A stretch of 64,000 nucleotides of DNA from Camarhynchus parvulus. Lineage: Eukaryota; Chordata; Aves; Passeriformes; Thraupidae. The stretch is from positions 62,654,965 to 62,718,964 of the forward strand of contig NC_044572.1 in assembly GCF_901933205.1 (NCBI RefSeq). Reading direction: 5' to 3'. Both the position numbers and the translations under genes were made by a program. The notes under the pieces are model-generated. The model saw only the letters and a program-made list of their open reading frames with translations, had not been told where the DNA came from and did no database searches. Shown here piece after piece: positions 51,301-61,527 of the stretch. The stretch's first letter is position 1, and every line of letters starts with the position of its first letter.

Positions 51301-51889
51301 TCCACTGTACAAGTTAGCGTTTTTCAATGTTGAATGGATGCATCCAAAGATCAAAATCACCCCACAGGTAGCTGTCACCCTGCCCAGGGCAGTGCAGCTA
51401 GGTGGGCAGCTGTCTTGCTGTGCACTCCGAGCTGGAGGAGCCAAGTCTCAGCTTAGCAAGCGCTGGAGCTGGGATGTGACCAGGCTGGCTGCTCCTGCCA
51501 GTGCCACACATAGCAGCAGCAGCCAGGTCTTACACCTCTCTCCTCTGCTCTACTCTAACTGAAGGCCAGAGCAGCTCAGAGCACGACTTGAAGACTGGGT
51601 GCTTTCATGAAATAAAATTATTTTCGCAGCTGGAGTTGAAGCACAGTGGCTCATTCTGACTTAAACTGTATTTTCTATGGAGCAGACAGACAAACAAGGC
51701 AGACATAGACTGTGTCTCTTCTTGCACTTAAGTAGCCCCTGCTTTGAATTCAAAGGGCATAAGTAGGAAATTGATATACTTTCTAATTTATTGGAGAGAA
51801 GATAACTCTCGGAAAACCAAGGAGACTGCTCTCAATTTATGGGAAGCGGGTGCTTTTAAACACTGAATGAGAGAATGTTGAAAGAGTCC
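48311..51889. other. Intergenic or intronic DNA, no gene seen
   Basis: About 3.6 kb. A polypyrimidine run ending in AG at 50965-50988 resembles a splice acceptor but lacks supporting exon sequence. The 50.60-50.74 kb part has enhancer-like motifs (annotated separately). No repeat family recognised. Confidence 0.5.
50600..50740. promoter_or_regulatory. Weak candidate conserved non-coding element
   Basis: Contains TCTAATTAAACC, GCCATTAAGGC, GTATTAAATTAC and a RUNX-type TGTGGTTTT within 100 bp, in repeat-free DNA. The motif types are those seen in developmental enhancers, but each is common, and there is no composite site. Confidence 0.2.
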
Positions 51890-52200
51890 TGCCTATAGAG
51901 CTTCATGCATTTAATATTCAGAAGACTCACAGGAGATGCTAAAGTGCCCTCAGCTCAGAAAATTAATAAAATATTATCTCATGAGTGAACTTCAAAAGCT
52001 TTGGCAGTTCCATTCATTCCACTTCAGATAAGCAGCCAAAATATTGCAATATCCTGCTAACCTGATGTGAAACATCCAGCTTTCCTTGGCCAGTAACATT
52101 AATCTGGAAATGTGCGAACAATCTTTATTATTAAATATTTAGCCATTTCATCTGCTGTGTTTTGTCTCCCTATGCATGAATCCAGTAATTCCTGTTTCTA
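51890..52200. promoter_or_regulatory. Candidate conserved non-coding element / enhancer
   Basis: Repeat-free, AT-balanced DNA with ATGCATTTAATATTC near 51906, AAAATTAATAAAATATTA near 51958, a TEAD-type CATTCATTCC near 52011, a perfect 12-bp palindrome ATATTGCAATAT at 52041-52052 (C/EBP core ATTGCAAT), TAACATTAATCTGG near 52095, and ATGCATGAATCC near 52173. The closeness of distinct developmental factor motifs and the absence of repeats suggest constraint. It lies about 0.7 kb before the CR1/LTR island. Confidence 0.35.
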
Positions 52201-52867
52201 AAGGTGGATCTAGGGCCAGATACTCAGCGGGGCTTTGATGAAACAGCAGGAGTCTGAAGACACAGGATTTAAAGACTGATTTTGTCAAAACTTGCGGCTC
52301 TGTATTTAGGAGGTGGCCTATCCAGAGATATATTTCTCTTGAGCTGGAGAACTATGCTTGGCTGGTGGATAAAATGACCAATTCTGCAAAAGGGGTGGCA
52401 AGAGGACACTGTCTGAGCAGAGGACACTTTGGAGAGAGCCTACACTTTGGTGGCTCTGTGTTCCCAGAAGCAGCTTGGACAGCCTTGAAGTTGGGCTCTC
52501 AGTTATTTTATTCTCCCTTCACAGTTTTGGGTTTGGGTTTTTGTTTTGTTTTGTTTTCCTCAGACTCCTCTTGCCATAATAAATTAAGAGTGATGCTAGA
52601 ATGTAAGTTATTGGTACAGGCTGAACCTTTTGATTTTGAGCCATCAGATGTCCTCAAGCCAATACATGCCAACAAGTTGGGTTCATGTTCCACAGCACTG
52701 AGGCCTGATGCTTGCTGAAGATGCAGGGAGGGGACTAACACTAACATCCCAAATTCACCTGATGCCTGTGGGAGTCAAAATGTACTAAAGTTTCTCTCTT
52801 CCCTGCTGCAATAGCAAGTCACTCAATCAGCAGTGGGATGACACATCTCAACAGCCTACATGAAGGG
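52201..52867. other. Intergenic or intronic DNA, no gene seen
   Basis: About 670 bp. GGGCCAGATACTCAGCGGGG near 52213 vaguely recalls the end of an ancient amniote fold-back repeat, but the similarity stops after about 20 bp. A TTTTGTTTTG run lies near 52540-52556. No gene recognised. Confidence 0.5.
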
Positions 52868-53435
52868 TGTGTATCAAGAATAGTGCAGCCAGCAGGAGCA
52901 GGGCAGTGATTGTCCCCTGTACTCAACACTGGTGAGGCCACACCTCAAATCCTGTGTTCAGTTTTGGGCCACTCCAAGAAAGCCACTGAGGTGCTGGAGT
53001 GGGTCCAGAGGATGGAAAGGGGGAAGGGTGAAGGGTCAGGAGCACAAGACTGGTGAGGAATGGCTGAGGGAGCTGGGGTTGTTTAGCCTGGAGAAAAGGA
53101 GGCTCAGGGGGGACCTTATCACTCTCTACAACTGCCTGAAAGGAGGCTGTAGCCAGGTGGGGATCAGTCTCTTCTCCCAGACAACCTGCAACAAGACAAC
53201 AAGACATGGCCTCATGCTGTGCCAGGGGAAGTTCAGGCTGGACATCAGGACGACTTTTTTCATGGAAAGGGTAGCTAAACATTGGAAAGGACTGCCCAGG
53301 GAGGTGATAGAGTCACCATCCCTGGAGGTGTTCAAGAAAAAACTGGCACTTAGTGGTCTAGTTGGCAAGGCAGCAATGAAAGTTTGGTCTTGATGACCTC
53401 AGAGGTCTTTCCCAACATGATTCTATGATCCTGTC
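52868..53435 (+). mobile_element. CR1 LINE, 5'-truncated, with end of ORF2 (broken)
   Basis: About 570 bp of CR1 covering the end of ORF2 and the 3' tail. The open frame 52932-53393 encodes the C-terminal end of the CR1 reverse-transcriptase polyprotein: [11 protein letters not shown], then [43 protein letters not shown] and [18 protein letters not shown], in consensus order. Upstream of 52915 the matching peptide (SRAVIV) lies in a different frame, consistent with a one-base deletion in the C-run at 52914-52917. The element ends with GATTCTATGATCC near 53434. It is dead but better preserved than the other CR1 copies here. It is followed after about 90 bp by the solo LTR. Confidence 0.93.
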
Positions 53436-53523
53436 ACCACCATTGAATGACAGTGTTACTCTGGTAGCATAATCCCAGATAGAGAGCCTGTGTCCCTCAT
53501 CTCCTCTATGTCCTGGATGCCAC

Positions 53524-53926
53524 TGTCACAGACATATTTTATGAAAAATCCTTTTGCTAGGATCTTTTCTCCCGAGAAGCTGAGAGGCCTCAGAAACAAA
53601 ATGTAAATGATAATTACCTGCTGCTGTGGAATGCAGCAGGTGCATCTTTGATTGGTCTCATGTGGTTGTTTTTAATTAATGGCCAATCACAGTCCAGCTG
53701 TCTCAGACTTTCTGGTCAGTCACAAGATTTTATTATCATTCCATTCCTTTCTATTCCTTGCTAGCCTTCTGATGAAATACTTTCTTTTATTCTTTTAGTA
53801 TAGTTTTAGTATATAATTTTCTTTTAACATAATATATATCATAAAATAATAAAGCAGCCTTCTGAAACATGGAGTCAAGATTCTCGTCTCTTCCCTTGTC
53901 CTGGGACCCCTGCGAACACCACTACA
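53524..53926 (+). mobile_element. Solo LTR of an endogenous retrovirus, 6-bp target duplication
   Basis: A 403-bp LTR beginning TGTCACAG and ending ACTACA (TG...CA termini). It is flanked by an exact 6-bp direct repeat TGCCAC at 53518-53523 and 53927-53932. A 6-bp duplication is typical of class II (ERVK-like) elements. Inside are a CCAATCA-type motif near 53684, a TATA-like TATATAA at 53810-53816 and a polyadenylation signal AATAAA at 53848-53853. No internal retroviral genes are present, so it is a solo LTR left by recombination between two LTRs. It resembles an LTR type I associate with songbird genomes; family name unconfirmed. Confidence 0.9.
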
Positions 53927-53932
53927 TGCCAC

Positions 53933-54329
53933 TTCCCAGCAAACATAAGGGATGGTTACTTCCCTCCAATTTCTGCTGGAAAAGAATACAGTCTCAAACA
54001 ACGGTGAACACATTTACAGAAATTCCACTGTCCATGACTGGGTGCTGCTTGGAAACAGAGATCCATTTCTACGCCACCAGTTCAACAAGAGGCAATAACA
54101 GCTGAGAACCAGCGTAATCACAGGGCTGTCTGGTTATCCACATGGCATCAGTTGTCTCTGTTAGCCCAGATATTCACTTCACGCCAGCCCAGACTGACAC
54201 TCTCATCATATAGTCTACAGACAGAACAAAAATTTAATCCCTCCAGGATCTGACTCTGCTCTCATCTCTGCTGCCGGTCCCTCCACACAAGGAAGGGAGC
54301 CCAGGGGAAGCTTTATTAGTCTGTCGATG
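53933..54329. other. Intergenic or intronic DNA, no gene seen
   Basis: About 400 bp between the solo LTR and the next candidate element. The open frame 53869-54105 starts inside the LTR and runs out into the flank, so it is not a gene. No repeat recognised. Confidence 0.55.
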
Positions 54330-54730
54330 AACTTAAAATGATAGCACTTGCAGTACTGTCAATCCAGCACAAGTAATGAGTTAAATATATATAGATATAG
54401 ATACATTTTTATATATATTTATATTTAATTGCCAATTCATCAGTAATTCCTGACAGATGGAATCCTTGCATTTCAGGTCAACTTGACATCACCAGCACTC
54501 AAAGGTCCAAGTGAGCATTGCCAAATTTAATGAGCTGCAGTAACAATGTCTCCACATTATTGGACGAATTACTAGCTTCTGAAAAGAAAAGAAAAGAGGA
54601 GAGGGGGAGGAGGAAGAAGAAAATCCTCTAAACAGATGAAACTTTAATTAACAGCATTTTGAGACATTACTTATTATGGAGCAAACGCCGCTTCAAAGTG
54701 AAAATAGCCTCTAGGTAGATAATAGATCTA
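54330..54730. promoter_or_regulatory. Candidate conserved non-coding element with homopurine tract
   Basis: Homeodomain-type cores are dense: TTTAATTGCC near 54423, TTTAATGAGC near 54527, ACGAATTACTAGC near 54564 and AACTTTAATTAACAGC near 54640. An AT dinucleotide-rich run lies at 54385-54430. Retained CpGs occur inside AT-rich DNA (GGACGAATT near 54563, AACGCCGC near 54685). The block is free of recognised repeats and directly follows the LTR island by about 400 bp. It resembles developmental enhancers, but conservation was not tested. Confidence 0.35.
54581..54623 (+). repeat. Uninterrupted 43-nt homopurine tract
   Basis: Positions 54581-54623 contain only A and G on the plus strand, starting as (GAAAA)n, moving through a G-rich centre and ending as GAAGAAGAAAA. 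Such tracts can form triplex (H-DNA) structures in supercoiled DNA. It sits inside a candidate enhancer block. Confidence 0.85.
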
Positions 54731-55217
54731 ATGAGAGGTACAATAGTCAATTTAGTACTAACTTGCTTCATATATGTGTCTTTAAGTCTTCAGAATAACC
54801 AGACTTCATGGCAACAGCCAGTGCACACTGCTCCTCATGATGCAAAGTCTCCAAGTCTGTTTTCACCAACCATGGACCATCCAGACAGGTTTGGCATGAG
54901 GGCAGCCTGCTGCAGATAGATCCCATCTATCAAATCCAGCTGGAGCGCACAGTAGCTTCAGCTGGTGGCCAGCGAGGCACAGGCCTGGCAACTAGAGCAG
55001 TGTGTCTTGAAATTCCAGTGCAAGATTGTTACAAAAAAAAAATTGTTTTCGTTAAAAGTAGTGGCTACAGCCTTACACTTCCAGGTTGAGTATACATGTT
55101 TCATTGAAGACAGTGCAAAAGTTTCATGTTAAATTTGTGAAATTAATAACAGAATTCAGCTTCAAATGAAGGAAATGCAAAACTAATTTCTTGAAATCAA
55201 CTTTCAGCTACTTCTGT

Positions 55218-55219
<2 letters not shown>
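54731..55219. other. Intergenic or intronic DNA, no gene seen
   Basis: About 490 bp with an A-run at 55033-55042. No repeat family or exon recognised. Confidence 0.5.
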
Positions 55220-55251
<32 letters not shown>

Positions 55252-55260
55252 TACACACAT
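55220..55260 (+). repeat. Compound microsatellite (CT)8(CA)8
   Basis: Eight CT units (55220-55235) join eight CA units (55236-55251), followed by a TA interruption and further CA units. Dinucleotide arrays of this size are usually length-variable. Confidence 0.95.
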
Positions 55261-55879
55261 ACTCATTCACTTATCTGAACAGACATGGAAGAAAAACCTA
55301 AAAATCCCAGCCTTCAAACCAGTCAAAATATTTTTCCTGTGAACTGAGCAGGAAGAAAAGGAAGAGGTTTATTGCTATTTCTATTTCCAAATGCTGAGCA
55401 TTGCTCAGATCTGCTGTGATGAGGGGCCATGTCAAATTGGCTAGATCAGGTAACAGCAGGCTGCAAAAACCTTTCCTTATTCCATAGAGACCTTCATGAA
55501 TCTATTCATACTTTGCCCACTTCACTCGCCACGGTAACCCCCTTTATAAACCCCACTGATAGGAACTGCAACCACAGCAGCTCAGGGCAGGCTGTCACCT
55601 CCCTGCCATAAATTCTGATGATTTGGGAGGTGTAAATCACACCGTTTTGTGCTGGGAGAGCTCAGCTGATAGAACCATATTTGCATGCATTTAGGTGCAT
55701 TTCCCAGACAGGGACCTACAGAGTGGAACTCAGTGCTCGCTCACTGCCATCCTGTGCAATCTTGCAGGATTCAACCAGCCTACTGCTGCCTCCCAGGCAG
55801 GAGGCAGGGGATGATAAAACTTGGCATTGTCTGCCTGTACAGAATGCAGGCTTGCTGCAAATTGAGCTTGAATATTGCT
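55261..55879. other. Intergenic or intronic DNA, no gene seen
   Basis: About 620 bp. GGTGT (55629-55633) and ACACC (55639-55643) form a small inverted pair, and an octamer ATTTGCAT occurs at 55679-55686. Otherwise I see nothing notable. Confidence 0.45.
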
Positions 55880-55911
55880 GGGAGGTGGGGAAGGGGGGAA
55901 AGGGGGGGAGG
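55880..55911 (+). repeat. G-rich tract with G-quadruplex potential
   Basis: Four guanine runs of 3, 4, 6 and 7 nt with short loops (55880-55908) satisfy the usual G3+N1-7 quadruplex pattern on the plus strand; two further Gs follow. It is isolated, with no CpG island or promoter nearby. Confidence 0.85.
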
Positions 55912-58900
55912 AGAGGCATCAGATTTGTTTAGGCATAAGAACATATCTCAATTTACTCCTTGGTTATCTTCCCACCCCTACCTTGGTAGGCCCATTATTT
56001 CCCACTTCAGAATTAGCACGTTTGCCAGCAGAACATAAAGGCAATGACTAAGCAAAGCTGCAGTCTCTGCCCTTGGAGCATTTTCTGCCCTTAGGAAGGG
56101 ACCTTAGTTGAAGCCATTTGGAAACAAAACAGCAAGTGCTTTGCTGACAGCGTGTGGAAACATGGGGGACTCTCTGAATCCATGTTTCCCAGGATGCTGC
56201 CAAGGCACAGTATGGCAGGATGAGTGAATTCTCCACCCCCAGACTGTGCTCTCCTGCTCACTTTCAGCGTTGCCTCTGGTAGCACTGCTCTTATTGCCTT
56301 AGGGTAGCTCTAGTCATGCATCACAGACGCTTGCCTTGTTTTTTTCCTTGCACAGAACCCTTGTCCTTCCAAAACAGCATGTATTTTGTCCCAGCAAGCA
56401 CAAATCAGCAAAATTTCTGCACTTTGGTAAAGATCCAAGACCACACCTACAAACAGGCTAGTCAGAATCCAGAAATTTAATAGCCTAATAGAGAGTTCAC
56501 TTTCACCTCTCCCACCTCCTCCCTCCAACCAAAACTTTTTAGAAAAAGAGGCAACAGCTAAGAATGAGGCTGGTGGCTACATTTAGCTGGAACAGGATTT
56601 GAGATTTTGAGGGAAAACCCCTGGCTGCGAAGCACTTGGCTGATGCAATCTGAGGAAGAAATAGGCTCCTACCTATCAGAAGAGGGATCCTGACATCAGT
56701 GGGTCTGCAGCAGCTCTATTTCTGAGAGGAGGAGGAGGATCACAGGACCCACAGACAAGGTGTACAGTAGGAGAATACACCACAAGGCCTGCCTCTGCTG
56801 CAGGAGGTGCCTTGTTGGTGGCTTCCATGCTGCTCAGCTGGACTCGCCTCACAAGGTATTGTGGCCCTCATGGTCATCCTCTGCCTCAGCCTCCAAAATA
56901 GTTCTTGAGTGGGTCCTAGTCCTTAAGCTGTGATTTTCCATGTAACAACATAATGATGACAGCCACCATTTAGTGATGTGTGACTTGACTCCAAGCTCAG
57001 CCTGAGCCTCCCTCCCATGCCATGCCAGCCCAGACTTGGCATATGAACCCCAAGTTTCCTTCACTGCTGGACTGATGGCTTTTGTGAGTGCTCTTGCCAG
57101 TGCTCTTGTGTACATGAGAGCTGGTTCCTCTCCCAGCCATGACAGTCTCTTCCAACACTCTCTACTCAATTTTGCCCATGACTTCTAGGACACCAGAATG
57201 GAAGCCTGCATGGCAGCCAGTGGGGTTCAAGCAGCTGGCAAGTTTCCAGGCTTGTGGTTGCCATCCTGTGTTACTAGAAACACCCTAATTATTTGGTAAT
57301 GCACTGCGCTCATCTGACAACCACTTAACTTCAGGTCTGTTGGCTTTTTCAAGGCTTTAAAAAAAAAACAAACCACAAACTGCAGACTGCAAACACCTTT
57401 CCAAGTGCAGCACTCCTTGCTCTGCTCACAGCTGAGGGAAAACATGAAGATTCTGCACAAGCAGTGGGTTTCAGTGGAGAGCAGGGCACAGGGCTGGTAT
57501 CTCCTACAGCCGCTCAACCAGGCCAGGCAGTTGTATCCATACTGGCCACTACCTTTCCCTGACCAAGAGCTGGTAGGAAGTCGGGGACTCTGGATGGGGA
57601 GATCTGTGGGGTATCTTAGCAGTCCCTCAAAACACCCGTGCAAAATCTCCACTACCTCCCCTGCAAAGAGAGGAAGTCAAAACTCACCTGGGAGGAGCAC
57701 TGAGCCAAGCAGACAGATTATGTGTCTTAGCAGGTATAAGCAGAGGCACTGCCAAATAACCAGGCAGACTAACCCTGGGATAATTAAGAGTCCTGTACTA
57801 CTACCCTAACTTGCAGCTTTCTTCTACTTTTTTCTCCCCTGGCTACACTCAGATACAAACTTTTCACAGCACAGAAAAATAACACGTGAACAGCCTTCTC
57901 TTATTCTCCCTCTTGATCCTTTAAAGCAAAAATAAAATTGAAATTACTCTCCCTCACCAAAGAGTGAATGAGAGAGATCTCCAGTACAAAGCATTTCTCC
58001 CAATCCTCTGGTGTCTGTGAGGCACAGTCCTGCCACGGGGGTGTGAGGTTTAGCAGCTGTTTGCAAAGTTTCCCCCTGGACTACGGTTCATATTTCAAGC
58101 ACCTCTCAGAGACCACGGGTCTGAGACATGGTTTTGAGTCTTGTCTAGTTAGCTTTTAAGTCTGACTTGCTATGAAGAGGGGTGACGGAAAAGATGGATC
58201 AAACAGATGACCTTGACAAAGGAGGCGCCTGCTCCTTGGTTTACTTCAAATCCTTGAAAGACTGTTATTGAATGTAAAAAAAACTGACTAAAAATCCCCA
58301 AAAAACCCAGTAATAAAAAGCAGCTAATGTATCCAATTTTTCTGGCCAAAAATTAAAGCACTGGAAGGCAGGCTTTTTAATGGCTATCATTCCTCCTGTG
58401 TTATTTGAAGATCCCCTTGTAAACGGGAATCCTGGGTCTGTTTTGCCATCTGTTCCCTCCACTCCTGCCTAGGAATCCTGAAAGGGTATTTATTGTATAT
58501 GCAGGTTCAGTGAGGCCCACTTACTATAAACAAATACTGCATGAAATATGGTGGGGCCAGCTTTTTCTACAGTGCCTGTATTTATGAGGAAACAGTATAA
58601 AAACAAATATGTAATCTGGAAATAAACCTGTTAAATGAATAAAAAGTCCTATGGAGCAAAACATAATGATTAGCAGAGCCATTGAGGGAAAGACCCTGTT
58701 AAGGGAACACATCTGCTGTCATCCACTTTGCTTTTCCCCCCTGATAAAAATCCATTTAGAAGCAGCCATCAGAAAATCATGGGGGAAGGGACAGCAAGAA
58801 GGAGGAGATGATCCAACCTAAAAGCTACAAAGCCAACCATGGCACTTTTGCTGGTTCTTGAAATGCCTCTTGAGTCCTGCACCCTGCTGTCCACCAAATA

Positions 58901-60269
58901 TAATCTATGTTATTTACAGCATGTACTTGGTACAGATTACAGTCACTCAGCTGAAGGGGGAGAAAAAGGGAACTAGAAGTAATAACAAAATGGAAAAAAA
59001 AAAAGAGCAGGAAAGCAATTGAAGGCCAGCATGGTGTGCTGAACAAAGATTCAAATAAGGAACTTGCGGTGCAACATGTTTGTGCACACATGCATAGAAA
59101 ATCATATTTTGCTTTTGACCAATTGCACAGAGCAAAAATACAGAAGTTATGCAGAAGAGCAGCACAAAATAAACCTGCTATGGAAATGTAACTCAATCCT
59201 GACCTCTGATTGCCAGCTTCTCCCTTGTGCAGCATTGCTGACTCAGAGGCAGGAAGTGCTATTCTAGCTACCTGTTCCTACCCACTCTGTATTTACAGAC
59301 CTCAAGTAAAATCACAACCTGCTCTGCACCCACTTCACCCCACCCACATAGCCAAAGCCAGCTACAGATTGGCACGGTGTTGCACTTGTTGTCATGCTCC
59401 CTCCCCATGGTTCACATTTGCTCCAAGATGTTCTGGGTATTTCCCATCTCAGTTTCTGCTTTCCACTGTGGGTTCCCTCCCCATGGAATGAGTTGTTAAC
59501 ACTCCAGTCTCTACCGACGCTGCAAACAAAGCAGGTATGAGCTGATGCAACCCTGGAAAGTGGTGCAGCAAGTGCTGATGCAACCCCTCGGAGAGCTGCG
59601 ATCACTCCCCCGGAGCGTGTGGGATGAGGATGCCCTGCTTGCTCTCATCTTGACTCTTGCTTTCATCTTTGCCTGCCAGAGCAAAACCTGGCATCACTCT
59701 GTAGCTCACATCTTCCCTGTCTGTGGTTCTGGTTGTGCCCTCTCACCAAATGTTCCCAGGTAGTGTCATTACTGACAATGTGCTTTTCCTTCATCACGCC
59801 TGTGACTTCACTGTCAAAATGAAGTCCCTCACCTTGCTCCTGTTTTTAGCATTGGGGTCCTTTTGCCTCTCACTCATCAATCAAAGTAAAGCAATAAAAG
59901 CTTCACTCTCGTAGCAAGGAAGACAATGCCGGAGCATTGACTGAAGAGATAAGTAGCAGATGATGGAACCTGTGGCTTCCCTTCCTCATCCGAAGCATGG
60001 AGTAAGGTGTCGCGTAGCATAATTTGAGTACTAATTGGCAAAACAGGCATAATAATTTGTTTGAACATGCACTATGATGCTGATGTACTGTTTGCAAATT
60101 ATTAACCAACATCGACTTGCTGTCTTCAGTGTATGTGAGCTGTGCCTAAAAGCTTAATGCATTTATATCACTACAGTTACTACTACTGCTCACTGACACA
60201 CTTTAGTATTTTTATTGCTTTTTCATAGCTGACATGATTCTGATGGTATGTAATTAAATATTTTACAAA
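55912..60269. other. Intergenic or intronic DNA, no gene seen
   Basis: About 4.4 kb. Overlapping opposite-strand open frames at 57227-57652 (minus) and 57405-57809 (plus), and a minus frame at 58825-59235, show no recognisable domain. A possible, very weak CR1 3'-end remnant lies near 58770-58825 (minus). A-runs occur near 57360 and 58992. Confidence 0.5.
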
Positions 60270-60325
60270 GATAGGGTCTGATCCGACAACCTTTATGCAC
60301 ATGAATAACCTCATTATGTGTAGAG
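60270..60325 (+). repeat. Ancient amniote fold-back repeat (decayed copy)
   Basis: AGATAGGGTCTGATCCGACA, then ACCTTTATGCACATGAATAA, then CCTCATTATGTGTAGA match the order GGGCCTGATCCTGCAACCCTTACTCACATGAxTAxxCCCATT of an old amniote repeat arm. The similarity is dense over about 55 bp and stops at the right. It is the counterpart of the CACTCATG..AGTCAAGG arm seen at 24720-24786. Confidence 0.5.
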
Positions 60326-61475
60326 GCACATGTACCCAAAGCAGTCAAGGCTGGGTTCCTACTGCTACAAAAATAATTTTTTCCCCTTCTGTATTCCTCT
60401 TCTAGGATTCTGATGGAATTAATAATGGTGGGGGAAAAAGACCCTTAAAACTCCTTCACATTTATTTTGTGCATTGAAAGCTTCACCTAGGATTTAAAGA
60501 AACTACAAGAACACCGTTGTGGCAGTTATGCTTGGACAGGGATGGAAAGCAGTAAGAGTTTTTGTTTTGTCAGAGACTGAAAGATATATTGCTTTTTTTG
60601 CCAGCCTATATCTCAATGGGGTTTCTTGAGACTGATTAGGAGTTTGAAGGGGAGATTTTTTTTCAAGAATTCATGACTCACTATAAAATGTGGTAGACTT
60701 CAGGCATGAGGGGGTTTGCCCAAATGTTTTTTTTTGTATTACCTGCAAAACATGTTACAGTCATATGCTTCCTTCAAATTGATACATATGTAAAATGCTG
60801 ATGCAGTATCTTTCAGGCTGGGAATGTCCTGTTCCCCACTGATACATTTACATGTTCAAGGGACATTTTGCTTGGCTCCAGCAAGAAGCAAATCTGACCC
60901 AAAGCTAGACTGGGAGCTGAAGACCTTACTTTGTCGTAAAACCAGCTTTTCAAGTTTGGATTCAGATCTTCAGCCTACAGGCAGACTTGTCCCAGCTGCA
61001 TTGTCATCCGGGCACCTGGTGCAACACATTGCTACTCATCCTGAATAGCCAAAACAGTCAGACAGGAGGAAAAAGGCAACGGTGGATCTTGGGATTTGAA
61101 GGCTTGGATTCATTTAAGAGAGACATAAATAAAATATTGTAGCCATAACCAAAGCACAAGGAAAAAGAGAGTACATCTGGGCCACTGTGAATCCCAGGTA
61201 AAACACAACTAACAAAACTTGGCACTTTGCAATAACCTCTGCAGCTGAATGAAGGTATTTTTCTGGTTTTCCCACAGCAGGGAATGCAGGAAGGCTCTGA
61301 ACTCAGCCAGCAAGATTCTCTGATCATTTTGTGCATACACCCTTACTTTACTACCTCATGGACCCCTGAAAAAGCCTCTCTCTCATCTTTGGGCAAAAAG
61401 GAAACCAAGTACAAGTTTCTGAAAACAAACAGGCCCCTTAAATTAAAGACTACAAAATTATTAGCCTTGTATGAA
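60326..61475. other. Intergenic or intronic DNA, no gene seen
   Basis: About 1.15 kb of ordinary sequence with short T-runs (60592, 60656, 60727). No repeat family or exon recognised. Confidence 0.5.
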
Positions 61476-61527
61476 AGCCAATATCTTGCATAGTTACACC
61501 TATGTGTAACTATGCAATATATTGGCT
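61476..61527. repeat. Near-perfect inverted repeat: 24-bp stem, 4-nt loop
   Basis: The left arm (61476-61499, beginning AGCCAATAT) and right arm (61504-61527, ending ATTGGCT) are complementary at 23 of 24 positions. The single mismatch is at 61485, opposite a T. The loop is CTAT (61500-61503). Pairing stops exactly at both outer ends. The stem is too tight-looped and short for a typical animal microRNA precursor. Likely origins are a template-switch event or a tiny fold-back element; no target duplication was obvious. Confidence 0.95.

Noticed and set aside
52201..52240. GGGCCAGATACTCAGCGG, recalling an ancient amniote repeat end
   Set aside because: Similarity covers only about 20 bp and no second arm or palindromic centre follows.
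57227..57809. Overlapping open frames of 141 (minus) and 134 (plus) codons
   Set aside because: Both cover the same DNA on opposite strands and neither resembles a protein family; this is a sign of few stop codons, not a gene.
58770..58825. Possible CR1 3' end on the minus strand (AAATCATGGGGGAAGGGAC, then GATGATCCAACC)
   Set aside because: The resemblance to the CR1 tail is patchy and needs several indels; too weak to annotate as an element.
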